Source: JAJDTR01 sp965220415 | Lineage (GTDB): Bacteria; Poribacteria; WGA-4E; JAJDTR01 | Direction of reading: 5' to 3' | Length of the DNA stretch: 64,000 nt | Assembly: GCA_965220415.1 (NCBI GenBank) | Contig: OZ244829.1 | Coordinates: forward strand, 1,054,001-1,118,000 | Made by a program: the position numbers and the translations under genes | Notes under the pieces: generated by a model | Databases searched by the model: none | What the model was told of the DNA's origin: nothing | The model's input: only the letters and a program-made list of their open reading frames with translations | Shown here: positions 53,729 through 62,603 of the stretch, piece after piece | Position numbering within the stretch: the first letter of the stretch is position 1 | Layout of the letters: every line of letters starts with the position of its first letter

Positions 53729-54688
53729 CTATTGGAAGTTGGACACAGGCTTCTTCAACCTACCCCAAATCGTAGCTGTCTTGGACGTGGGGAACACAGC
53801 TAATCCTACCGGGCTAAAGTCGGGCTGGTAATCGGTCCCATCACGAACTTTACTGAGTTGCTTGAGATATTTTCCGTCTGCGGTCATCAAGTGGATTTTT
53901 GCGCCGAAGAGAAATTCATCAGAGCTCGCATATGCGATCGCCTCTCCATCGGGAGACCATGCGGGGCCCCGATGATTTTCTTCATTGTGCGTAAGCCTCT
54001 TGAGGTTTTTACCATCCACGCCCACCACATAGATGTGAAAGAATCCTTCTTCCTCGCCCCAGTACACAATCCGACCTCCGTCGGGAGAAAACGATGGGTT
54101 CCATTTACGCACTAAATCGTGCGTCACCCTTTCAAGCCCCTGTCCGTCAGTGTCCATCACATAGATTTCGTTGCCTCCATCTTTCCAGGATACGAATGCA
54201 ATCTGTCCCCCATCCGGAGACCATGATGGCTGCATCGTTTGGTCTTCATACCTTACACGATTTTGTCCATCTGCGTCCATCACCTCGAAATGATTTATCC
54301 CATCGCGGACGGTGAATGCAATCTGTTGCCCATCCGGAGACCAGTCCGGTTCCCGCTTCGTCTCCGGTCCATCTGTCAGTTTAATCAGGTTCGTGCCATC
54401 GGCGTGTATGACGTAGATTTGATATTCGCCGGTTCGACGGGAGACGAATGCAATCTTCGTCCCGTCGGGAGACCAATCCGGATCCTCGTCATCCACTGGA
54501 CTGTTTGACAAGTTTTTTCGGTTTCCTCCATCAGCGTCCATTACATAGATTTCAAAGTTGTCAAATATCATGTGTGAAAAAACAATCCGTGACCCCTGCG
54601 CAGCGAGTCCTCCTATTAACCACAGTTCACTGCTTATCAGCATCACGGTTAACCCGATAAACGACACAAGTGTGCGCCCGAATCGCAT
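53729..54688 (-). CDS. TolB-like propeller protein B5
   Basis: A 319-residue subfamily-B propeller, ATG with AAGGAGG and AACCGGTT in the standard places. Its third blade uses a short HFEVMDADGQNR segment, which makes it the shortest B gene. Tail LAVFPTSKTATIWGRLKKPVSNFQ. Three B genes (B3, B4, B5) are consecutive here, breaking the A/B alternation. Confidence 0.86.
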   Translation of the reverse strand: MRFGRTLVSFIGLTVMLISSELWLIGGLAAQGSRIVFSHMIFDNFEIYVMDADGGNRKNLSNSPVDDEDPDWSPDGTKIAFVSRRTGEYQIYVIHADGTNLIKLTDGPETKREPDWSPDGQQIAFTVRDGINHFEVMDADGQNRVRYEDQTMQPSWSPDGGQIAFVSWKDGGNEIYVMDTDGQGLERVTHDLVRKWNPSFSPDGGRIVYWGEEEGFFHIYVVGVDGKNLKRLTHNEENHRGPAWSPDGEAIAYASSDEFLFGAKIHLMTADGKYLKQLSKVRDGTDYQPDFSPVGLAVFPTSKTATIWGRLKKPVSNFQ

Positions 54689-54847
54689 TTTTCCCTCCTT
54701 GGTTGTGCATAAAATGAACGGTGAAGTAACCGGTTTTGAGTGCGTGCTCAGGTACCGTTTGTACGCGCTCCCAATCCTTGCGCAATGCTCTCGGCATTGG
54801 CGATATTTTCAATGACCCGTCCCTGTCTTCTAGCCCCATTGACATCA

Positions 54848-55831
54848 TCACGGCTTCCCGGTGCGTTTGAGAACTCCCCAAGATATCGGCAATTTTCCGT
54901 TCGGGTTGACTGCCAATGCACCCTGCGGCCAATAAGGATCTTTGTTATCAATGCCGGGAGGAGTCTTCGTGAGTTTGACCACGTTCCTCCCGTTGGTATC
55001 CATCAAATAAATATTATAATCACCGCCACGCCTTGAATCATAGGCGATTTTCCTCCCATCCAGAACATACACTGGTGACGCGCCGCGGGTAAGCCTCTCT
55101 AAATTTTCCCCTTCAGCGGTAATCGCGTAAATGTGATGATGCAGGCCTGGAGCGAAGATGTGCTGCGAGTCGAAAACAATCTTCTTGCCATCTGGCGACC
55201 AAGTAGGAAAGAAACTCTTCGTTAGGTCGCTGTCACCAGTGAGATTGCGCCTTCCATTTCCATCTGCATTCATCACCAAGATATGAAAGGGATCATTCAA
55301 GGCGCCACCAGGGGCGCCGACAAACGCAATCTTGCTTCCATCTGGCGACCAACTCGGTACAATATCGTCCAACTTGTGTCTTGTCAAATTTATCTCATTT
55401 TTTCCATCGGCGTCCATCACGTAGATTTCCGAGTTGAGGACGTCAAAACGGACAGTTGAAAAGGCAATCCTCGTGCCATCCGGCGACCAAGTAGCACGGC
55501 TTTCAAAGAAATTGTCCTGGGTAAGTCTAATCACGTTATTACCATCACTGTCCATCACATACAGGTCATGTGTAATGCCGCGTTCCGATGTGAACGCGAT
55601 CCTTCTCCCATCCGGCGAGCAAGCGGGATATTGATCAGTAGCCGGGTGATCGGTGAGTTGGACCACATTATCTCCGTTCACGTCCATGGAGTAAATGTCC
55701 CAGTTGCCATCACGGTTCGATGCAAAGACGATTCTCGGCTCGAACCTTTGCGCTGTGCTGTCCAATGTAACCATTGTCGCCATTAATAATAGAAACAGGC
55801 ATCTTCTCAAAAATGGGCGAATTTTATTCAC
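54848..55831 (-). CDS. TolB-like propeller protein A5
   Basis: A 327-residue subfamily-A propeller with GTG start and AAAGGAG upstream. Leader MNKIRPFLRRCLFLLLMATM. It has the most divergent A-type middle (STVRFDVLNSEIYVMDADG, FVGAPGGALNDPFHILVMN) and the VYVLDGRKIAY variant. Tail LAVNPNGKLPISWGVLKRTGKP. Confidence 0.86.
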   Translation of the reverse strand: MNKIRPFLRRCLFLLLMATMVTLDSTAQRFEPRIVFASNRDGNWDIYSMDVNGDNVVQLTDHPATDQYPACSPDGRRIAFTSERGITHDLYVMDSDGNNVIRLTQDNFFESRATWSPDGTRIAFSTVRFDVLNSEIYVMDADGKNEINLTRHKLDDIVPSWSPDGSKIAFVGAPGGALNDPFHILVMNADGNGRRNLTGDSDLTKSFFPTWSPDGKKIVFDSQHIFAPGLHHHIYAITAEGENLERLTRGASPVYVLDGRKIAYDSRRGGDYNIYLMDTNGRNVVKLTKTPPGIDNKDPYWPQGALAVNPNGKLPISWGVLKRTGKP

Positions 55832-56123
55832 CGGTCACTTTCTCCTTTTTCGGGTTCTTTAGGCATGTTTGTAAATTATCACGCTCATATTCACTACATG
55901 TCATTCGATTTGAACATTGAAGATTGCTGTGCAATCCATCTACCTGTAGGGGCAATCTGCTGATCGCGACCGCTTGTCGCGCGCAGAACTCGCTCCCATA
56001 GAGGCGGCGTTATAAATTGTGCTGCTACGAGCCGAACCAAGTAAATCCTACACGTGTAATTCTTGATTGCAGCGATAATAGTCCCTATCATCAAAATTCG
56101 TATTAAAATGGCAATCGTGCAAA

Positions 56124-57104
56124 CTATCGGCGGTTGGGCGCGAGTCTCTTGAGCTTGCCCCAAGTAGTAGTTGTTTTGGAAGTGGGGGACACGGCTAGTC
56201 CTAACGGACTAATGTCGGGCTGGTAATCCCGTGCATTACCGCCATCGCTAAGTTGTCTAATATATCTTCCATCGGCAGTCATCAAGTGAATCATTGCTCC
56301 GTCAAGAGCATCTTTGGTATAGGTATAATATGCGATCGTCCCCCCATCGGGAGACCATGCGGGATCCCAATGATTTTCTTCATTGTGCGTAAGCCTCACC
56401 CGATGTTTACCATCCGCCCCCACCACATAGATGTGAAGGAATCCTTTGTGCTTCGCCATATATGCAATCCGCTGTCCGTCGGGAGAAAACGACGGTCTCT
56501 GTTGACTCGCTAAATCGTGCGTCACCCTTTTAAGCCTCTGTCTGTCTGCGCTTATCACGTAAATCTCATTGTTCCCATGCCTTGAGGATACGAATGCAAT
56601 CGATCGCCCATTGGGAGACCATGATGGCTGCATCGCGTGGTCTTCATGCCTCACACGATTTCTACCATCAGCATCCATCACGGCGATATAATCTACCCAA
56701 TCGTTAATCCAATCGGGGTGGACGGTGAATGCAATCTTTTGCCCGTCGGGAGACCAATCCGGATCGGTGTTATCCCGTGTGTCGGTTAGTTTTTTCAGAT
56801 GGCTTCCATCGGCGTTCATCACATAGATTTGGCGTTTTCCATCGCGAAAGGAAGTGAATGCAATCTTCGTCCCGTCAGGCGACCAATCCGGATCGCTGTC
56901 ATTCGCTGGATTGTTTGTCAGTCTTTCTTGGTTTCCACCATCGGCATCCATTACATAGATTTCACTGTTACCATCTCTCCTGGATGTAAAAACAATTCGA
57001 CCTGTGTTGGAGGGGAATGCGCTTTTCAACCACAGTTCTTCACTCGTCAGGCAGACGCACAGCGCTGCCAAAAGCATAGATTTAAGTGCCAGTTTGAATC
57101 GCAT
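56124..57104 (-). CDS. TolB-like propeller protein B6, divergent
   Basis: A 326-residue propeller with mixed character. The leader MRFKLALKSMLLAALCVCL is unlike other B genes, and the first blade (SNTGRIVFTSRRDGNSEIYV, then QERLTNNPANDSDPDW) resembles group C, whereas the C-terminal half (HIYVVGADGKHRVRLTHNEE) is group B. Tail LAVSPTSKTTTTWGKLKRLAPNRR. It lacks the AACCGGTT upstream palindrome. It may be an older mosaic than the chimera at 45698. Confidence 0.85.
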   Translation of the reverse strand: MRFKLALKSMLLAALCVCLTSEELWLKSAFPSNTGRIVFTSRRDGNSEIYVMDADGGNQERLTNNPANDSDPDWSPDGTKIAFTSFRDGKRQIYVMNADGSHLKKLTDTRDNTDPDWSPDGQKIAFTVHPDWINDWVDYIAVMDADGRNRVRHEDHAMQPSWSPNGRSIAFVSSRHGNNEIYVISADRQRLKRVTHDLASQQRPSFSPDGQRIAYMAKHKGFLHIYVVGADGKHRVRLTHNEENHWDPAWSPDGGTIAYYTYTKDALDGAMIHLMTADGRYIRQLSDGGNARDYQPDISPLGLAVSPTSKTTTTWGKLKRLAPNRR

Positions 57105-57497
57105 TTCTGTCCTCCTTAGTTTTGCAAAAATTGAACAGCGAAAAACTTGATTTTAAGCACTTACACGGTTGCCGATTTAGCGCTCGTTAGAATAGTCGGT
57201 AGCAATGCTGTATTTAGTCATTTGAAGACAGGCGTTTCTACACACCTTCAAGATCTCTATCGCACTCACTATCCGTTCGCTTGATCCCTCTGGGGGATTT
57301 TAGAGGCTGGTGCGCAGGGGATCTCTATCGCCCTCCTTAATCAGTCGGTTGATCGCACCTTACAACTGTACTTTTCAAACAGGTTCTTAACGTGCTCCTA
57401 GCCATCTATTGACCTGTTCGACGCTCGCCGAGTTTTAATGAGTCAACCTGTCGTCAAGCTACCATCATTAAGATTAAAGTTTATTGGGAATTCGCGT
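57105..57497. mobile_element. TAAGAACCTGTTTGAA-family element, weak left end
   Basis: CGGTAGCAATG near 57200 marks the left part; the right end TTCAAACAGGTTCTTA is at 57374-57389. Inside are modules at about 57249-57283 and 57318-57352. The right half and following 100 bp match 51000-51168. Confidence 0.6.
57318..57352 (+). repeat. 35-bp module, occupied site
   Basis: Same insertion point and same sequence as 50990-51024, between GGTGCGCAG and TCGCACC. Confidence 0.78.
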
Positions 57498-58478
57498 TCA
57501 CCATCGAAGGGTGGGTGCGAGTTTCTTCAGCCTACCCCAAATCGTAGCAGTTTTGGAAGCGGGGGACACAGCTAGTCCTACCGGGCTAAAGTCGGGCTGG
57601 TAATCGGTCCCATCACGAACTTTACTGAGTTGCTTGAGATATTTTCCGTCTGCCGTCATCAAGTGGATCTTTGCGCCGAGGACATCATCATCAGAGACCA
57701 CATATGCGATCATCTGCCCATCGGGAGACCACGTAGCGTGAAAATGATGCTCTTGATTGTGCGTTAGTCTCATGGGATTTTTACCATCCGCGCCCACCAC
57801 ATAGATGTGAAGGAATTCCACGTGCGAGCGGTCGGATGCAATCCGTCGTCCGTCGGGAGAAAACGACAGGCTGTGCCCGCCCAATAAATCGTCCGTCAGC
57901 CGTTCAAGCCCCTGTCCGTCAGCGCCTATCACGTAAATCTCGTTGCGATCATCTCTCCTGGATACGAATGCGATCTTACCCCCGCCCGGAGACCATGACG
58001 GCGCCAAAGCGTCGTGTTCAAGCACTGCACGATTCTCTCCATCCGCATCCATCACCTCGATACGAGATACCTCAACGCCGAATACCTTAGGGCTGGCGGT
58101 GAACGCAATCTTACCCCCATCGGGGGACCAGTCCGGATCCCGCTTCTCCCGCGGTCCATCTGTCAGTTTAATCTGGTTCGTTCCATCGGCGTCCATGACG
58201 TAGATCTGATATTCGCTGTGGTTTCGGTTGGAAACGAATGCAATCTTCGTCCCGTCGGGAGACCAATCCGGATCCTCGTCGTGAACCGGATGGTTAGACA
58301 AGTTTTCCCGGTTTCCTCCATCGGCGTCCATGACATAGATTTCTAAATTGTCAAATGCAAGGTTTGAAAAAACAATCCGTGACCCCTGCGCGGCGAGTCC
58401 TCCTATTAACCACAGTTCCGAAATTAACAGCATCACGGTTAACCCGATAAACGACACAAGCGCCCGTCCGAATCGCAT
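57498..58478 (-). CDS. TolB-like propeller protein B7
   Basis: A 326-residue subfamily-B propeller; ATG at 58478 with AAGGAGG 5 bases and AACCGGTT 40 bases upstream. One blade reads PSWSPGGGKIAF (Asp replaced by Gly). Tail KTATIWGRLKKLAPTLRW as in B3. It follows A6 by 146 bp. Confidence 0.86.
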   Translation of the reverse strand: MRFGRALVSFIGLTVMLLISELWLIGGLAAQGSRIVFSNLAFDNLEIYVMDADGGNRENLSNHPVHDEDPDWSPDGTKIAFVSNRNHSEYQIYVMDADGTNQIKLTDGPREKRDPDWSPDGGKIAFTASPKVFGVEVSRIEVMDADGENRAVLEHDALAPSWSPGGGKIAFVSRRDDRNEIYVIGADGQGLERLTDDLLGGHSLSFSPDGRRIASDRSHVEFLHIYVVGADGKNPMRLTHNQEHHFHATWSPDGQMIAYVVSDDDVLGAKIHLMTADGKYLKQLSKVRDGTDYQPDFSPVGLAVSPASKTATIWGRLKKLAPTLRW

Positions 58479-58624
58479 TTTTCCCTCCTTGGTTGTGCGT
58501 AAAATGAACAGTAAAATAACCGGTTTTGAGCGGGTGCGCAGGTACAGTTTGGACGCACCCCCAACCATTAGCTCTCGGCGCTGACGATATTTTCAATCCC
58601 TGTCTTATAGCCCCGTAGACATCA

Positions 58625-59617
58625 TCACCGGTCGCCGGTGCGTTTGATTTCTCCCCAAGATATCGGCAACTTTCCGTTTGGGTTGACTGCCAAAGCACCG
58701 TGCGGCCAGGAAGGCTCTACGTTATCAACACCGGGAGGAGTTTTCGTGAGTTTGACGGCGTTACTTCCGTTGGCGTCCATCAAAAAAATATGATAGTCTC
58801 CGTCGCGGTCTGACACATAGGCGATTCTGGTACCATCCGGGGAATAGACTGGTGACCTGCTGGCACCGTCTTCCGTAAGCTGCTCCAACTCTTTCCCGTC
58901 AGCGGAAACCGCGAAAATGTCATCACGCTGGCCATCTTGGAAGAGGCGCCGCGAATTGAAAGCAATCTTGCGTCCGTCTGGCGACCAAGTAGGAACTCCA
59001 TTGCGCCTCAGGTGGGTGTCGCCGGTGAGATTCCGCCTTTCCGTTCCATCTGCATTCATCACGAAGATATGATGGGGAGTATTGAAGCCGCCATCACGCA
59101 TGGAGACAAACGCAATCTTGCTTCCATCTGGCGACCAACTCGGTACAACATCGTCCCACTTGTCGTTTGTCAAGTTGATCTCATTTTCTCCGTTGGCGTC
59201 CATGGCGTAGATTTCCGAGTTGCCAACGGCAAAACGGAAAGATGAAAAGGCAAACCTCGTTCCATCCGGCGTCCAACTAGGGCGGCCTTCTAAAAAATTG
59301 TCCTGGGTAAGTCTTACCACGTTACTGCCATCGCTGTCCATCACATACAAGTCAGGTGTAGCGCCACGCTCTGATGCGAACGCTATCCTTCTCCCGTCCG
59401 GCGAGCCAGCGGGATGCTCGTCAGATGCCGGGTGATCGGTGAGTTGGAGGAGATTGTTTCCGTTCGCGTCCATGGAGTAAATGTCCCAATCGCCATCGCG
59501 GTCCGATGCAAAGACGATTCTCGGTTCGACTGCCTGCGCTGTGCTGTCAGACACAAGCATTAACGCCAATAACGATAGAAATAGGCATCTTCTCAAAAAT
59601 GGGCTGATTTTATCCAT
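58625..59617 (-). CDS. TolB-like propeller protein A6, mosaic
   Basis: A 330-residue subfamily-A propeller, ATG start (MDKISPFLRRC). The blades around NSEIYAMDANGENEINLTND are almost identical in DNA to A1 (59081-59210 against about 42160-42300), while the last blade DRDGDYHIFLMDANGSN is almost identical to A2 (58741-58840 against about 44678-44780). Two donors in one gene indicate gene conversion. Tail LAVNPNGKLPISWGEIKRTGDR. Confidence 0.86.
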   Translation of the reverse strand: MDKISPFLRRCLFLSLLALMLVSDSTAQAVEPRIVFASDRDGDWDIYSMDANGNNLLQLTDHPASDEHPAGSPDGRRIAFASERGATPDLYVMDSDGSNVVRLTQDNFLEGRPSWTPDGTRFAFSSFRFAVGNSEIYAMDANGENEINLTNDKWDDVVPSWSPDGSKIAFVSMRDGGFNTPHHIFVMNADGTERRNLTGDTHLRRNGVPTWSPDGRKIAFNSRRLFQDGQRDDIFAVSADGKELEQLTEDGASRSPVYSPDGTRIAYVSDRDGDYHIFLMDANGSNAVKLTKTPPGVDNVEPSWPHGALAVNPNGKLPISWGEIKRTGDR

Positions 59618-60282
59618 CGGTCATATTCTCCCTTTTGGGTTCTACACTTCCAGACCTTCTTTAGAATCCCGCAACTACGTGTCAGACAGAGAGAAATCCT
59701 TTTATAGTAAAACCGATAATCATTGATACACTGCGGTAGGTTCGGTTTCCTAACCGAACTGGTGTTTATTCAGTCTCGTAGGTACGGTTAAAAACCACGT
59801 CTACCGAAATATGTGTAAATATGAATAGAATTGACTATAGTAGCGAGATTTAAGACAAACAGGGTTGGCAAATGTATCCCGCTATCATTTCGCCCAAGCA
59901 ACCGTGTCTGTCTGAGATCGAGATACGATCGGATTGTTTCCCGGACAATACAACGCCTCCTTCCAAACACAATGGTGTAAATCACAATCGGAGCGAGCAA
60001 ACCAAATGCCAGCGCTCCTTTTTAAGGCAATAAGTGTACATCAATTCAAATTACCTGATACGAAACCAAATCAAACAATCTCTCCAACAAGTTCTCGCGC
60101 CTTCCCCCGTTGCGGGTTATGTGGACAGCGAAGTCACCGGTATTGAGCGGGTGCACGAATGATGTTAAGACACCCTCCCAACCGTTACTTGACGACCTCG
60201 AAGCGGGGAAACTTTCAATGACCCATCCCGTAGTCTGCATCCTCATCATCGGAATTCCAAGTTTATAAGTCATTCGTGCAAA
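59618..60282. repeat. 665-bp spacer, duplicate of 42.7-43.45 kb
   Basis: Matches 42722-43395 over most of its length (ATGAATAGAATTGACTAT, CGGACAATACAACGCCTCC, GACACCCTCCCAACC) with moderate divergence and without the module at 42891. No gene supported. Confidence 0.65.
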
Positions 60283-61296
60283 CTAACGGCGATACATCTC
60301 GAGTTTCTTAACCCTGCCCCAAAGCGTCGCTGCCTTGGAAGCGGAAGACACAGCAGTGGGCGAAACGGCTAGTCCTACCGGGCTAAAGTCCGGATGGTCC
60401 TCGATCCCAGCGTGGTCATCGCTAAGTTGCTTAAGATATGTTCCGTCAGCGGTCATCAGGTGAATCGTTGATTCGAGAGGTTTATCGACAGCGACCGCAT
60501 ATGCAATCGCCCCCGCATCGGGGGACCACGTGGGGTCAACATGGTGCTCTTGATTGTGCGTAAGCCTCACCCGATTTTTACTATCCGCCCCCACCACATG
60601 GATGTGATGGAATTCTTCGCGACCGGAATAGTATGCAATCCGTCGTCCGTCGGGAGAAAACGAGGGACTGTACCCACCCAATAAACCGTGCGTCACCCTT
60701 TCAAGCCCCTGTCCGTCCGTGCCTATCACGTAAATATCAGCGCCCCCGTCTCTCCAGGACACGAATGCAATCTGTCCCCCATCCGGAGACCATGACGGCT
60801 GCATCGCATCGACTTCAAACCTCTCACGATTTTGTCCGTCAGCATCCATAACGTCGATACGAGGAAACTCATCATCAGCTTCCAAATCTACATGACGATG
60901 CAAATCTAAATGGACGGTGAACGCAATCTGTCCCCCATCGGGAGACCAGTCTGGATCTTGCTTCCGCCGCGGTCCATCTGTCAGTCTAATCTGGTTGGTT
61001 CCATCGGCGTCCATCACATAGATTTGGTTAACGCCGAGGTTTCGGTTGGAAACGAATGCAATCTTCGTCCCGTCGGGCGACCAATCCGGCTGCCTGTCGT
61101 CCACTGGATGGTTTGACAAGTTTTCCCGGTTTCCGCCATCGGCGTCCATTACATAGATTTCAAAGTTGTCAAACGCCAGGCTTGAAAAAACAATCCGTGA
61201 CTCCTGTGCGGCGAGTAGTCTTATTAACCATAGTTCCCCGCTTAACAGCATCACGGTTAACCCGATAAACGTCACAAGTGTGCGTCCGAATCGCAT
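60283..61296 (-). CDS. TolB-like propeller protein B8
   Basis: A 337-residue subfamily-B propeller, the longest B gene because of an insertion between blades (VHLDLHRHVDLEADDEFPRI). AAGGAGG and AACCGGTT stand at the usual distances. Closing segment LAVSPTAVSSASKAATLWGR shows a partial duplication of the pre-tail linker. Confidence 0.86.
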   Translation of the reverse strand: MRFGRTLVTFIGLTVMLLSGELWLIRLLAAQESRIVFSSLAFDNFEIYVMDADGGNRENLSNHPVDDRQPDWSPDGTKIAFVSNRNLGVNQIYVMDADGTNQIRLTDGPRRKQDPDWSPDGGQIAFTVHLDLHRHVDLEADDEFPRIDVMDADGQNRERFEVDAMQPSWSPDGGQIAFVSWRDGGADIYVIGTDGQGLERVTHGLLGGYSPSFSPDGRRIAYYSGREEFHHIHVVGADSKNRVRLTHNQEHHVDPTWSPDAGAIAYAVAVDKPLESTIHLMTADGTYLKQLSDDHAGIEDHPDFSPVGLAVSPTAVSSASKAATLWGRVKKLEMYRR

Positions 61297-61474
61297 TTTT
61301 CCTCCTTAAGTTGTAGACAAAATGAACTGTAAAGTAACCGGTTTCGAGTCGATGTGCAGGTACTGTTTGTAGGAACACCCAACCATTAGGTGAAGCTCTC
61401 GGCCCGCGGAGGTTTTCAATCCCTATCTTATGCCCCATTATCAAGATACTTGGTTCAGGAGGCAATCGCGCGAA

Positions 61475-61597
61475 TCATCGGAGATTAGACGCGAATCTCT
61501 TTGACCTGCCCCGGATTGTGACTTGGTTGCTTTCGGAAGCAACAGCAAGCCGCCCAAGATCAAACCAACCGGGATAGAGATCTCCACGTTCGTGTAA
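61475..61597 (-). pseudogene. Relic of a subfamily-C propeller C-terminus
   Basis: About 40 codons read LHERGDLYPGWFDLGRLAVA followed by SESNQVTIRGRSKRFASNLR. This aligns with the end of C1-C3 (DYHPDWFDPRAWAVSPTGNQ, ITIWGRLKKLAPSLR), with Trp changed to Arg in the tail. No upstream blades remain. It sits in the spacer between B8 and A7, directly downstream of A7, and is best read as a decayed copy. Confidence 0.65.
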
Positions 61598-61619
61598 GCC
61601 GCCAAGTTCATTGACATCA

Positions 61620-62603
61620 TCACGGGTTGCGGGTGCGTTTGAGTTCTCCCCAAGATGTCGGCAACTTTCCATTGGGGTTGACTGCCAATGGGCTAGGCAA
61701 CCAGGAAGGAGACATGTTCTCGGTACCGGGAGGGGTCCTCGTAAGTTTGACCACGTTCCTCCCGTGGGTGTCCATCAAATAAATATTGAAATCTCCTTCG
61801 CGGCTTGACGCAAAGGCGATTTTTCTCCCAGCCGGCGAAAAGGCAGGCGTCCAGTTGTTACCCTCTTGCGTAAGCTGCGTTAATTTTTTCCCTTCGGCAG
61901 TGATGACGTAAATGTCATGCCCCTCGAAGACGCGCTGCGACTCGAAAGCAATCTTGCTTCCATCTGGCGACCAAGTAGGATTGCGGTTGTATTTTAGGTT
62001 GGTGTCGCCAGTGAGATTGCGCCTTCCCTTTCCATCTGCATTCATCACGAAAATATGACGAGGATCCTGCGCGCCGAATTTAGGAGCGGAGACAAACGCA
62101 ATCTTGTGTCCATCCGGCGACCAAGCCGGATCGACATCCTGCATCTCGTGTTTTGTCAAATTTATCTCGTTATTGCCATCGGCATCCATCGCGTAGATTT
62201 CCCAGTTGCCAACGACCCAACGGAAAGATGCAAAGGCAATCTTCGTGCCATCCGGCGTCCAACTAGGGCGGCGTTCAACAAAATTGTCACGGGTAAGTCT
62301 AATCACGTTAGTGCCATCACTGTTCATCACGTACAGGTCAGGCGTAAGACCGCGTCGCGACGTGAACGTTATCCTTTTCCCATCCGGCGAGCCGGAAGGA
62401 TGATCATCAGGTCCCGGGTGGTCGGTGAGTTGGACGAGATTGTCCCCGTTTACGTTCATGGAGTAGATGTTCCAGTTGCCATCCCAGTTGCCGTCGTGGT
62501 TTGATGCAAAGACGATTCTCGGTTCGACTGCCTGCGCCGTGCCGTCCGGCGCAACCATTATCGCCAGTAACAGTAGATATCCAGATATCAGCTTGAATCG
62601 CAT
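61620..62603 (-). CDS. TolB-like propeller protein A7
   Basis: A 327-residue subfamily-A propeller and the first gene of the array in transcription order. Its leader MRFKLISGYLLLLAIMVAPD differs from the MNKISPF leader of other A genes. The first blade has an extra DGNW repeat (HDGNWDGNWNIYSMN). Other blades: PSWTPDGTKIAF, PAWSPDGHKIAF, PTWSPDGSKIAF, AFSPAGRKIAF. Tail LAVNPNGKLPTSWGELKRTRNP. A GGAGGAG-type site precedes the ATG. Confidence 0.86.
   Translation of the reverse strand: MRFKLISGYLLLLAIMVAPDGTAQAVEPRIVFASNHDGNWDGNWNIYSMNVNGDNLVQLTDHPGPDDHPSGSPDGKRITFTSRRGLTPDLYVMNSDGTNVIRLTRDNFVERRPSWTPDGTKIAFASFRWVVGNWEIYAMDADGNNEINLTKHEMQDVDPAWSPDGHKIAFVSAPKFGAQDPRHIFVMNADGKGRRNLTGDTNLKYNRNPTWSPDGSKIAFESQRVFEGHDIYVITAEGKKLTQLTQEGNNWTPAFSPAGRKIAFASSREGDFNIYLMDTHGRNVVKLTRTPPGTENMSPSWLPSPLAVNPNGKLPTSWGELKRTRNP

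Noticed and set aside
33814..62603. Tol-Pal system
   Set aside because: The propellers resemble TolB only in the repeated blade; there are 23 copies and no tolA, tolQ, tolR or pal.
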